Positions 12,440 to 23,429 of a stretch of 64,000 nt of DNA are shown here, in pieces. Origin of the DNA: Boswellia sacra (Eukaryota; Streptophyta; Magnoliopsida; Sapindales; Burseraceae). The notes beneath the pieces were generated by a model that had not been told where the DNA came from, did not search any database, and saw only the letters and a program-made list of their open reading frames with translations. Position 1 is the stretch's first letter; each line of letters opens with the position of its first letter. The stretch covers positions 682,001-746,000 of the forward strand of contig SNVD02015047.1 of NCBI GenBank assembly GCA_013180625.2, written 5' to 3'. The position numbers and the translations under genes are program-made.

Positions 12440-12533
12440 AGGATTGGACAGCTGCCACAACAGTTGCATCTATAATAGCCTGAGTACTATGATCACTATC
12501 ACGAGAACCGTCACCTACTAGATCATTATGAGC
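12440..12533 (-). pseudogene. Degenerate gag start of the minus-strand LTR element
   Basis: Reading minus from 12533, the frame opens MAHNDLVGDGSRDSD and continues through an Ala/Val-rich stretch to a stop after about 32 codons. It lies directly inside the 5' LTR end at 12572, the usual position of gag. Only this stub was readable. Assignment as gag rests on position and composition. Confidence 0.4.
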
Positions 12534-12899
12534 CATAGAAGACAAGTAATCTTTAATTGTGATAACAAATTTGATGTAGAAGCTTTAAAGATTGATAAAT
12601 TTGAACAAAGTTCAATTGTATTGAATTGATTAAAGTTTAAAGAAATACAAAACTAGGGTAAACACTCATTTATATTGGCTAAATAATCCTAATTAGACTC
12701 AAACAAATCCAAACAACAAATTTGATTTGGAAAGCAAATAAACACTTTAAGTATGATTCCAAAACCATGGGACTCTAAAATAATAAATAAAAACTTTCCT
12801 AAACTTGAAATGACTTAAAAGCTACAAAGAGTAAACGATATTCACGCCAAATCAAAAGCTTGAGGGCTACAACACTTGTCTTTGACGCTATGGCGGTGT

Positions 12900-14183
12900 T
12901 GTTGGAAATATGCCCTAAGTGTGCGGATATTTTTTTGTAGTTTGTAAACATTAATAAAAAAAAGTTGATATTATTTATTTGTACCCAAATATGATTGTAT
13001 TAATGACTAAAGGCTTCAGAGCTTGTACATTGATAAAATTCTATATATATGGGATATTTATGACACATAAAACATTATCATAACTCAAAACTAGTTCACA
13101 ACCTATAAAAAATAGTTGGACGCTTTGTTTGAACAAGGTTATAGTGTTATTTGTCTTCAATGGAACAATAGTGAGTCTCTAACCATTTGAAGTGGAGACT
13201 TAAGACAAAGATACTTGTGCATTAATGAATTCATTGAACACCAACCATGCGGAGTAACATTTGGTAGAAATACCATGACCAAATGTAAAGCACTAAAGAC
13301 ATTCCTACCATAATTCTGAGTGGATAGTTTACCTCTAGTATACAGGCTATAGTCTTTGACTAAAATAAAAAAGTGAGATCTAAAAAAGAAAGGTCAATAC
13401 TTTGGCTATTTGGGATTGTAAGATATGCATGCTAGTAGACACTATATCATAGATCTAGAATTCATGACTTCGAAAGGATTGCAGAGTGCCACCTTGATGG
13501 TTTCACAAGGTTTTAAATAGTCAAATCTTGGCCAAGCATTTAATAAAGGAAGTTCGCTAAACTAAGAATTATTTTAATAAATCTCAACCCATTTAATTGG
13601 TGAAAAACTGGTATCAAAAAATTAAGATGTAATTGGAGGGATAAATGATAAATTATACCTAGCTTTAATTATTGGTATTCCATGAAAGGTAGTTATGTAA
13701 ACTTGTTGCTCAATGGATAGGACTTAAAGAAATAATTTTAATCAGATTAAATTATTAAGCTTTCTGTCAGGAGTATTTAATTCAAGAGTGCAACTTTGAG
13801 GCTATAATTGATAAGTCAAAGTTAATATGTAGGACCTACTATAATTATGAGATCTATTGGACATTGTAACTAGATATGTCCATTAAGATCTCATGGGTAG
13901 GTTATTACAAAATTGCCTCAACAGGACTTGGACTTGAGAAATTAATTATTTAATTTAATTGGATTTATTAGAGAATAAAGCTCAGTATTAAATTAAATAA
14001 ATTATTGACTAGTTATTGGGCCAGTTTAATTAATATGATTAATTAGTAATTGGGCCTATTATTTTATTAACGAGATTAATTAAATAAGTGAGCTATTTAA
14101 TTAATTAAAAGTTAATTAATTAAAGGGTTGGATTCTAAAAGCTACAAAGCCCAATTAGGTTTACATATGATATAACCCTAATT
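12900..14183 (+). mobile_element. LTR-like insertion beginning TGTTGGAAATATGCCC
   Basis: At 12900 the host LTR sequence stops and tgttggaaatatgccctaag begins. This is a terminus wording common to LTRs of many plant copia elements. About 1.3 kb of AT-rich non-coding DNA follows and includes copia-LTR-like phrases (gttggattctaaaagc, taaccctaattt). It is interrupted at 14184 by a MITE and seems to resume at 15125, ending somewhere before about 15440. The right boundary and target duplication could not be fixed. Confidence 0.5.
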
Positions 14184-15124
14184 TAAGGGCGGCAATTTGG
14201 GTCATGACAAGCAAATGCGACACAAATATGACACAACACTTTACACGATTAATAAATGGGTCATATTAGTGTTGAGAGTGTTAAACATGCTAATTTGTTC
14301 AATGATACAAATAGTTAAATATATCTTGTCAATCCTTAACATGCAAACTCATTTAATGATATAAATTTTTATCTACTTAAAACATATATATCATAAAACT
14401 GAAAATTTTATATTATAAAGTAAATTAATTTACATAATAACAATTATGATGATTTTAATAATTTTTTATATTCTAAAAATAATTTTAATTGATATAAATA
14501 TATGGAATATGATATATTATGCATAATTAGGTTAAACAATTAAGTGAATTATATGAATTAAATATGATATGATTATAACACGTGGGTGACACTGATGCAG
14601 GAGCATCGCTTGGGCTTGAGGGTGGGCCTATACCATAAGGGATTCTCAAAGTAAAGCCCAAACGGATAGTGTCTGTGGTGGATTCCCGAGCCTCGTCTTG
14701 GTATGATATAGGGAGAAGATTGCGCCTCTACCATTAGCTATGGCTTTTGGTAGGATTGGTTGCGTCACCCTACATCAGATTTGTATCAGAGCTAAAGGTC
14801 TCAAGTTCGAGTCCCCTGGGTGTAGGAGTTCTCTCAGATGGGAGAGAATGATGTAGAAGCATCGCTTGGGCTTGAGGGTGGGCCTATGCCATAAGGATTC
14901 TCGAAGTAAGGCCCAAACAGATAGTGTCTGGGATGGATTTCAGGGCTTGGTCTTGGTAGGATATAGGGAAAGGATTGCGCCTTTTCCATTAGCTATGGCT
15001 TTTGGTAGGATTGGTTACGTCGCCTTATATCAGAGGCATTTAATAACCTTGTCGAATCCGTGTTTCATGTCTCGACATGAATAATTAAATGGGTCGACGC
15101 GCATAATACGAATTGTTACCCCTA
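14184..15124 (-). mobile_element. hAT-type MITE interrupted by a TRIM
   Basis: 14184-14592 and 15038-15124 together are the reverse complement of the MITE at 22519-23029: the left part matches its right part and 15038-15124 matches its left end. Ends are TAAGGGCGGCAATT and AATTGTTACCCCTA. The 440 bp between 14593 and 15032 is a separate insertion. The 8-bp flanks are only partly alike, as expected for an old insertion. Confidence 0.75.
14593..15032 (+). mobile_element. TRIM (terminal-repeat retrotransposon in miniature), structurally complete
   Basis: Two near-identical direct repeats, 14593-14777 (185 bp) and 14849-15032 (184 bp), each start TGATG and end ATCA. The 71 bp between them starts with a tRNA-Met primer-binding site (ttgtatcagagc, 14781-14792) and ends with a purine tract (agatgggagagaa, 14836-14848). 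Flanks are gacac and gaggc, a worn 5-bp target duplication. Removing the unit restores the continuity of the surrounding MITE. There is no coding capacity, so it was mobilised by proteins made elsewhere. The spacer also contains gttcgagtcc, resembling a pol III B box. Confidence 0.85.
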
Positions 15125-15534
15125 CCTTAAAAGCCTCTGTACAATTCACGTGAAACCTCCTCGCCTGCCTTGTGAAAATCGTGAACTCCTCTAGATGATT
15201 CTCTTGTGACATTTGAACTTCCTTTTGGCTCTTTGACCCTTGTCTTATACTCTTAGGTTACTCCAATGCAGATAGGTGCCTACTTGTCTCGTTCGGGCAC
15301 TTTGTGGACATACCGAGGAACTTGAATGGAAGAAAGCTCATAAAATTTTTTAAGCTTGTAGCCGTAGGATTCAAGTACCTGAGGTGCTTCTGTATCCTTG
15401 ATTTGATCAAGTTTGTCTTTGGATTCCCACAGCTGGTGGTTGTGAAGCCCACACCTGGGGCATTGCTTGCTTGGCGTTGGGGCACCAATGTTTCTAGTTG
15501 TGTTGTTGGAAGTACGCCAAATTGTCCTACATCA

Positions 15535-16591
15535 GTTTTACTTCTTACGTTGCCAATCAAACATTGGTTTAATATAAACTTTTTTTAATGGTGAGTTTAT
15601 TTTTTTGGAAACTTTTAATTTTAGTTTTTGTCCAGACCCACTCCACTTTCTGATCCAACCGATAGAATGTATTGGCGCGCCCTTGAATCAAGTAGCTCAC
15701 AACCATTTATTTTTATTAGTTGTTGTCGAATAATTGAACTTAATTGTTGTCAACCTGCAAATTGAACCGAATACATAATCTAAAAAAATAAATCATGAGA
15801 ATAAGAAAGAGAGGAAGGATGATAGACTAAAGAAAGAAAGAAAGGAAAAAAAATCTTTATTGTAAAATTTTCTATAAAGGTGGAAAGACTAAAATATCGC
15901 AACCTAATTAATTTTAAAATAACTTTTTAAAAAGTGGAATGTTTAATGTCAATGCAATTTTCACTAAATTTCTATCAGATTTGAACAAAAAATCCTAAAC
16001 ATTTATGAAGGCAACATTTAATCATTAAAAGGTAGTCTTAACTTGTGCAAACCCTTAAAAATTGAGTAAATTTTCTTAAAAATTTGTGCATTTAATAATT
16101 TTTACATAGTATGCAAGAGAATTTACAATTTTCAAAGAAGTTTAAATAATATTCAAAAGAATTTGCATAATTTTTTAGAGCTTAACATATGCCTTAAACA
16201 TTATGACAACCCAATGATTAAATGAATGACACCGTCATTTAATAACTGAACTTATCCATGATACACAATTAAATGCATTTTCAATGGAAAAGATTCTCTC
16301 TTGATCTTAGCTTTGCCTGACCTTTCAGGATCTTAAGACACGTGACAACTAATAGATCCAATGGCTAGGATTATCTTTTACTCCTTATTAATACAAATGA
16401 CATAGATTTGTTAAAAAAAAAAAGCTTTAGACTTTCTAACTCTTCTTCTCCACTTTCCAAAGGACGGAACCTATTTCGCAATTGTTATTCTTCATCTTAA
16501 AAGCAATATAGAAAGCAATTCTAAAGGTGATAGTGCTTTACATATAAAATTAAAAAAAAAAAAAGAGTCTCTCAGTGTCTTTACGAATAGT
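15535..16591. other. Intergenic DNA, no gene recognised
   Basis: AT-rich DNA with purine-rich (gaaagaaagaaaggaaa) and poly-A patches. No frame with recognisable similarity was seen. Confidence 0.35.
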
Positions 16592-16817
16592 TGAATTGAG
16601 AGAAAATTGTAGAAAACTCTAGAGAATTATAGAAACTAAGTTTGTTATTTATTTTTTTGAATGAATATTTTATAGTGTAAGTTTCTATATATATAGACTT
16701 TTTGTAACTACCTAGTATTGAGTTGGATAAGTAACACCAGCTAGCATTACACAACTTGACTACACTTCATTATAACTAACTAACTGACTCCTTTAACATA
16801 CTAACAGCTTCAATACG
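16592..16817 (-). repeat. 3' LTR of the copia element
   Basis: 226 bp, closely similar to 21354-21571. Minus-strand start is CGTATTG where the other copy has TGTATTG, a mutated TG terminus. It contains the shared ggataagtaacaccagctag block. Confidence 0.85.
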
Positions 16818-17049
16818 TCCCCTCAAGTTTAGCTAGGATAACTCGTAACCAACAAACTTGCTATCTGCACTTATACTAAGTCTTTTCTCTAAGAAATTCA
16901 AACCTTGTTTCTGATAAGGGTTTAGTCATGATGTTAGCAACCTAAAACTTAGTTGAGATGTGCATTACTGTTAACTATTTTGACAACACCTTCTTTCTAA
17001 TAAAATGCACATCTACCTTAATGTGCTTTGTACGAGCATGAAAGACGGG

Positions 17050-18261
17050 GTTAGCTGACAAGGACTCTACTTCTTTATTGTCACACCACATTACTAGTAT
17101 ATCATCTAATTGCAATCCTAATTCTTTTAGCAAGCTTTGCAACTACACAACTTCAGTTGATGCTTGTGATAATGCCCTATACTCAGATTCAGTTGATGAT
17201 CGGGCAACTACTTTCTACTTTGTAGAAGACCAGTAAACTAGATTATCACATAAATATATACAATAACCTAATGTAGACTTCCTATCATCAATAGAATTTG
17301 CCTAATCCGCATCATTGAAACCTGTCAAGCTTAGAGATTGCATAGGTTGAAAAGTAATCTATAATCTAAGGTTCCTTTGACATATCTTAATAGTCTTTTA
17401 CAAGCTTGCTACTGCAAATTAGTTAGAGACTAAAGAAATTGACTTAGTTTGTCGACTGTAAAAAAAATGCCAAGCGTTGACATAGACTAGTACTGTAAGG
17501 CAACTATGACACTTCTATAAAGAGTTAGTTGTTCAAACACATCACTATCATCCTCTGACAACTTCAAGTTAGCAACCAAAGGTGACTTAGCTTTCTTGGC
17601 CTCCAGCATATTGCACTTCATCAACAAATATACAGCATACTTTTTTTCAGTCAACAGCAATGATTTTTTACTCCTTTGAACTTCAAATCCTAGAAAATAG
17701 TTCACATCATCTAAGACTTTAAGAGCAAACTATTTAGTTAAGTCCTTGATAATCTTGTAAATCTTAAAATCCTTATTACCAATCACCAATATATCATCCA
17801 CATAGACAAGCAAAAGAATAAGAACATTATCCTTTCTACAGATGAATAAACTAATATTAGAAGTAGACATGAGAAACCCCTATTAAAGCAATGCACATTC
17901 GAGCTTATCAAACTAGGCTCTAGGTGCTTGCTTCAAACCATAGAGACTTATACAATTTATAAACAAAATCAGGATGGTTGTTGTCCACAAAACCTTCAGG
18001 TTGAAACATGTAAACCTCTTCTTTCTCCACTGAGAAATGCATTATTTATATCAATTTGCTTAATCTCCTAGTGATAAATAACAATAAAAGAAAATACAAC
18101 TCGAATAGTGGATGGTTTGATAACTGGGCTAAAGGTCTCAAAGAAATCCCTACTAGTCTAGCTTTGTACCTTTGGATACTACCATCAGGATTATATTTAA
18201 TCCTAAAAACCCACTTATTATCAACTATATGCATACACCATAAAGAGGAACTAAGGACCAT
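17050..18261 (-). pseudogene. Copia reverse transcriptase / RNase H, broken
   Basis: Minus-strand fragments in several frames. KWVFRIKYNPDGSIQRYKAR at about 18,210-18,150 is the N-terminal motif of copia reverse transcriptase. YVDDIL near 17,800 is the catalytic YxDD box. A frame at 17705-17487 begins MNYFLGFEVQRSKKSLLLTE, the conserved stretch after the palm. RNase H-like sequence follows to about 17,050. Stops and frameshifts separate these blocks, so no functional protein is possible. Confidence 0.8.
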
Positions 18262-18750
18262 ATGTTATTGGAGATTAAAGCATCAAATTTAGTTTGCGTT
18301 GCTTCTTTCCAATGAGAATCAGATAATGTTTAAGAAACTATAGCAGGTTCACTTGTTAATAAATAATTTGATGTTATAAGATGAAATAGTTGAGGCTTGA
18401 AGACATTAGCTTTAGCTCTAATGACCGTAAGATGCATATTGGCACATGAATTAGGCACAGTGTGAGCAAGAGTAGGAACTGACTGAGATGGCTTCAAAGA
18501 AGTAGCAAGGTCTTATTGGAATGGTACTGCAAATTGATCATATACTGACTGTGATGTTAATACATGAGAAAGAGATTGAGAAGCTATATCTGGTGAAATA
18601 GAAGACTACAGAGAAGATGAAGAATGAACTTATAGTTATGAATTAGATGATTTAAAAGATGAAGATACCTGTGAAAAACTATGAGATAATGATCTTGCAG
18701 GAGTACTATACATAGGTTTAACATTGTTGGAAAATAAGGTAGTAGGAAAA

Positions 18751-18814
18751 ATCCATGAAGAGGATAAAGTATTATGGATTGAATCCATGAAGAGGATAAA
18801 GTATTATGGATTGA
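18751..18814. repeat. Perfect 32-bp tandem duplication within copia pol
   Basis: The 32-bp segment starting atccatgaagaggataaag occurs at 18751-18782 and again at 18783-18814 with no difference by eye. As 32 is not a multiple of three, it shifts the reading frame of pol after the integrase. Confidence 0.85.
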
Positions 18815-19350
18815 AGCCACAGAGGTTCAGTATGTTCAAAATAATTAAAATCTCCAGCAGCTTTGAAAGGAAAAATTTTTTTATGGAAAGTCACACTCTT
18901 TGAAATGTAGATCCTATCAGAGGAATGCAAACACAAGTACCTTTTATGATAGTTGTCATAACCCAAAAACACACAAACAGATGTGTGAAAAGCAAATTTA
19001 TGATGATTATAAGGCCTAAGATTGAGAAAGCAAGCACATCCAAACACCTTTAGCATTGCAAAATTAGGCAGAGAATGATATAGTTTTTGATAAAGAGATT
19101 CATAGTTCAATACTGAAGTAAGCAGTCTATTGAGCACGTAAGTAGCAAAATGAAAGGCATGCCACCAAAACTGTAGAGGAAAAGAAGCTTGAGCCATCAG
19201 AGTCAAGCTTATTTCTACAATTGTTCTATGCCTTTTCTCTACAAAACCATTATGCTGATGAACATAAGGGAAAGGATGCCTGTAGACAATACCATGCTTA
19301 TTTAGAATAGACTTAAGGGGTCTGAATTCTTCTCCCCAATCTGTTTGCAA
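18772..19350 (-). pseudogene. Copia integrase, partial
   Basis: A 192-codon minus frame contains the integrase core: QTDWGEEF with the second catalytic aspartate region, HQHNGFVEKRHRTIVE with the catalytic glutamate, and KVFGCACFLNLRPYNHHKF, the conserved downstream stretch of copia integrases. The zinc-binding N-terminus is upstream in other frames. The duplication at 18751-18814 disrupts its 3' end. Confidence 0.85.
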
Positions 19351-20612
19351 ACACTTGAGTTTACTGTTGAACTATCTTTCAACTAGAGCTAGGAAAAGAG
19401 GAAAAATATCAGCAACCTCCTTCGGAATGTAATGGATTAATCTAACTATACCTACTAAATCCATCTGTAAAAAACAAATAATAGGTATATCCATCTACAG
19501 ACTTTATTGGAGAAGGTCCCCACACATCAGCATACACAACATCAAGAGGATATAAAATAAAAGTGGAAGAAGTAGAATAAGAAACATGACACTCTTTGCC
19601 AAATCGACAAGATTCACACTACAACTTGTTATTAATTTTGATGGAAAATAATTTACATTGAGAACCAACATGAGCTAAGATAGTGGCATTGGAATGGCCT
19701 AGTCTTTTATGCCACATTATAGAACTAAAATTAGTAGCACAGGTATCAACAACATAAGAAAACAAAGAAATCAATCGCCTACTTAAATGTCTACTAAAAG
19801 AAGCTGAATTGAAATATGTTGTATAATTCTTTCTTCCATCTAAAGAAAGCCTGTATAAACCTTTGTCAAGCTAGCTATGAAGCACTACTAAACTGGTTTT
19901 CTTGTTTTAAGAAGAGAAAAAGAAGGATGAAATTCCACAAACATATTATCATTGTCTTTTAGAAGCTTGGAAATGCTTAGTAAATTTTTTGTAATACTAG
20001 GAATATGGAATGTGAAGAACAATGCAGCAAAGAGGAACCAACATAAAGTATAGACAGAACATTACCATTACCCACTTGAACTATCTATGCACATGATATT
20101 CTTCTTTAATATTCATGTTCTTTATATCAGCAGTAATATGATTTGTAACATTTGTGTCCAAATACCAAGAAGATCTCCAACTGTGGCAAGGGAGGCTAGA
20201 AGAGCTTATGATGTCTGAGCTTGTTGTGAAGCTATAAAAGCTTGTGATGAAACTTGTTGTGATGACTAATAGACACCACCTTGAGGACTACTAGAATTGC
20301 CTAGATTTCCTTGAAAAGAAATACTAAACCGATGAAAACATTTGATTGCAATATGGCTAGGTTTGCCACACAATTATCAAATTGGTCTATTACTTCCATT
20401 TCCTCGACCATTGCCACTATTATTAGCATAAAACCTTCCTGAATTGTTCTTAACACGACCTCTTCCTCCTAGCATAACTATTAGGTGCTCAAAAGTAATG
20501 TGATCCATGAGAAAACTGAGCAGAATTCCTCTAAACCATATTTGCGATCAAAGCATACTGATTGAGTAGAGTGATGTTGAGCTGAAATAAGCTCATAGCT
20601 ATGCAAATGAAA

Positions 20613-21338
20613 CTATGCTTTTTCAATAGAAATATATCTAACTCTCGATGTAATGTTAACAACAATTGCATCATATTCTGGTTCTAATCCATCCAAAATA
20701 TGCAACAACAAATCATTGTCTATAATCTCAGTACCTATGGCAAACAGTGTATTAGCAACTTCTTTAATTTTAAGAAAATATCCAGAAACAGACATAGATC
20801 CTTTTTTAGTAGTCTGAAGTATATGCTTAAGAAGCATTGCACGAGCTCTAGCCTTTGTATAGAATAGTTTTTCCAAAGTAGTCCAAACACTTATTGATGT
20901 TAGGCATCGCATTACATAACAAAACATGACTTCAGAAATTGATGATAACAACCAGCTTAGTATAAACTTGTTTATTCGTTTCCAAACAAGATAATCTGGA
21001 TTATATTGTGCAATATTATCATCAAATTCATTAAAATTATGAATAGATATGAAAGATTGAGGACAGATCTTATCTCCATTTACAAAGCCTTTAAGCTCAT
21101 AGGTTCCAAGAGTAAGAAGAACTTGCAATCTCTAATATCCATAGTTGTTAAGAGTCAATTTGTTTGACAGATAGGGAAGAGCAAAAGGCGATGCAATCAA
21201 AGGCATTAATGAACTAAAAGCTCCATGAAGATGAGAATTTGGAGGATCCTGAGTATGAACAGAACCTGTACCTCCATTTTGATCATGATTGTTTCTCGAG
21301 AAACTGTTTCCAGGAAAATGACTTGATGGATCAACCAT
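20613..21338 (-). pseudogene. Copia gag, broken
   Basis: Two adjacent minus frames, 21338-21132 (starts MVDPSSHF, ends LTLNNYGY) and 21128-20613 (171 codons, starts MQVLLTLG), make a copia gag with a stop between them. The second includes LVWKRINKFILSWLLSS and a VWTTLEKLFYTKARARAM-type helix region of the UBN2-like gag domain. The start codon lies next to the primer-binding site. Confidence 0.8.
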
Positions 21339-21353
21339 GCTCTGATACCAAGT

Positions 21354-21571
21354 TGAATTGAGAGAAAATCGTAGAAAACTCTAGAGAATTATAGAAATTG
21401 AGTTTTTTATTTATTTTTTTTAATGAATATTGTACAATATAAGTTTCTATATAAATAGGCTTATTGTAACTACTTAGTGCTGAGCTGGATAAGTAACACC
21501 AGCTAGCATTACACATACTGCACTTTATTATAACTAACTAACTGACTTAACAAAGTAACAGCTTCAATACA
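21354..21571 (-). repeat. 5' LTR of the copia element
   Basis: 218 bp between tgaattgaga and cttcaataca on the plus strand, with the primer-binding site immediately on its internal side. It contains a TATA-like tatataaatagg-type segment at about 21448-21460. Confidence 0.85.
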
Positions 21572-22518
21572 AATTAAACAAACTTTTGTCATTCTAAGAT
21601 CCAAATATCATCATGAACACTAAAAATCAACCACACAGCTCCATCTGCATGTCCTTGTGTGGTTTACATTCAATAGTCTTTTTTTTTCCTTTTTGCAGGT
21701 CATATATCTAAGGTGTTGCAAAATATCTATTGTGTCTAATTTAGTTTTCTTCTATCAGAGAACTGATGGCTTTTAAAGTAGAATTTTGTTTTCCAAGAAA
21801 AAAAACCTAGAGAATTTAGCCCCAAATTAAAGGTTTTCAACTTTGGAAAAACACATCTTGTTCAATGACTAGATCGATCAAGAAGGAGAACTTGAATAGA
21901 TGCCCTTGCAAATCTTCTTAAATGGGATTTGTTTAATTATCTTGTTAAGATTATGAAGAATAACAGTGAGATGTTTATCTTTTGGAAAGACCTAGAAGAA
22001 GAAGACTAACAAAGGAAAATGTTTAGATTTTGATTTGTTACATTAGTACAACTATGTCATCTGGTTGTTAAAAATTATAAAAATCAATCATAGCTTTTCA
22101 ATTTAATAATTTTCACATGTCTTAAGATCAGAAAATGGGTAGGCAAAACTAAGGAGAACATCCTAATCCATTTTAAATATGGCGGGGCTTTTTATACCCA
22201 TTAATTGCTCTGGAAAACCTTTATCTCTAAGAAAACTTTTTTTTATTGAAATATCCATTGAGTAATATACAAAAAGTACAAAATAATATATCTAAACAAA
22301 ATAATATCACTTTCTAATTTATGGAAAAGAAATTCACTATTCAAAAATAATCAAGCTTATCTGTAAATTTTTTAAAATAATCAAACTTATACATAAAATT
22401 TTCTAGAAATGTAAAGTGTTGACAGTTCCTCTCTAGCCTAGGTAGCCCATAAAATTTTCTAGAAAACTATATAGGCAGTATAGAGTACAACTATAGAAGT
22501 ACTGGAAAAAGGTTTCGA
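21572..22518. other. AT-rich intergenic DNA
   Basis: No gene seen. Only short frames with biased composition. Confidence 0.35.
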
Positions 22519-23029
22519 TAAGGGTGGCAATTCGTATAACATATGTCGACCTATTTAATTATTCCATTTAATTATTCATGTCAATACATAAAACATGGAT
22601 TCAACACGGTTATTAAATGTGTCACCCACGTCTTATAATCGTGTCATAGTTATTTCACATAATTTACTTAATTGTTTAACCTAATTATGCGTAATATATT
22701 ATATCCTATATATTTATATCAATTAAAATTATTTTTAGAATATAAATAATTATTAATATAAAAAAATTATTAAAATCATCATTATTTACTATTATATAAA
22801 TTAATTCACTTTATAATATAAAATTTTCAATTTTATAATATATATGTTGTAATTAGGTAAAAATCATATCATTAAATGAGTTTACATGTTAAGGATTGAT
22901 AAGATATGTTTAACTATTCTGTCATTAAACAGATTGGCGTGTTTAAAATCCTCAATACGAATCCAACCCATTAATCGTGTATCGTATTCGTGTCGTACTC
23001 GTGTGTCGTGAACCAAATCGTCACCCCTA
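22519..23029 (+). mobile_element. hAT-type MITE, second copy of the 14184 family
   Basis: 511 bp with ends TAAGGGTGGCAATTCG and CGTCACCCCTA. Flanking 8-mers ggtttcga (22511-22518) and agttttga (23030-23037) agree at six of eight positions, consistent with an old hAT target duplication. The body is closely related, in inverted orientation, to 14184-14592 plus 15038-15124. Near the right end, GTGTCG/CGTATTCGTGTCG words recur, typical of this plant MITE group. Confidence 0.75.
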
Positions 23030-23037
23030 AGTTTTGA

Positions 23038-23429
23038 GTAGTTTCATTTAAATTACCAAAGCAACAATTATTTTCACTTCTTGGCACCTTAATTTCAAAG
23101 ATTCCACCCTCTTTTTTTTCTTCATATATGGGGGCTGGCCAAGAACCAAGAGATAAATCTTTAGTTGAACTAATAAAGATTATAAGATCCGATTGCATCC
23201 CTAAATTGAAGGCCACGTTCCTCCATGTACATCTATTCTTAGCAATTCAATCTATAATCATTGTCAAGTAGCAACTTCAAGGCTCGACAAAATTACAAAA
23301 GGCCCCTTTAAAATCCAAATAATGTGATTATAACATAGTTATATCATAATTCAATCAAATGTTAAAACTAAGATGATAATGATATGTTGATAAGAATTTA
23401 TTATTAATTAGATTCTTGATAAGGGTTTT
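23038..23429. other. Intergenic DNA
   Basis: No gene recognised. The 81-codon minus frame across 22971-23216 overlaps the MITE end and is taken as chance. Confidence 0.3.

Larger units (their letters stand above)
8851..15534 (-). mobile_element. Decayed LTR retrotransposon (minus strand), 5' LTR split by nested insertions
   Basis: Two copies of one LTR bound the region: 8851-9250 (about 400 bp), and a second beginning at 12572 whose far end reappears at about 15440-15534. Both start TGATGT and end ACATCA. On the minus strand a purine tract (aagaagaggga) directly precedes the LTR at 9250, so that copy is the 3' LTR. A gag-like start lies just inside the other LTR. No clear target duplication remains (agttt versus gtttt). 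The interior has lost most coding sequence and also holds other LTR-like debris. Confidence 0.65.
16592..21571 (-). mobile_element. Ty1/copia LTR retrotransposon, complete outline, heavily mutated
   Basis: Minus-strand element with 5' LTR 21354-21571, a primer-binding site (ttggtatcagagc on the minus strand, 21339-21351), gag near 21.3-20.6 kb, integrase near 19.4-18.8 kb, then reverse transcriptase and RNase H at 18.3-17.0 kb. A purine tract (ttgagggga) precedes the 3' LTR 16592-16817. Integrase before reverse transcriptase is the copia order. Stops and shifts interrupt every domain, so it is inactive. The flanking 5-mers (atagt, aatta) give no convincing target duplication. Confidence 0.88.

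Noticed and set aside
15258..15588. Overlapping frames of 100 and 94 codons on opposite strands
   Set aside because: They lie across the junction between the LTR-like insertion and the outer LTR end. No protein similarity.
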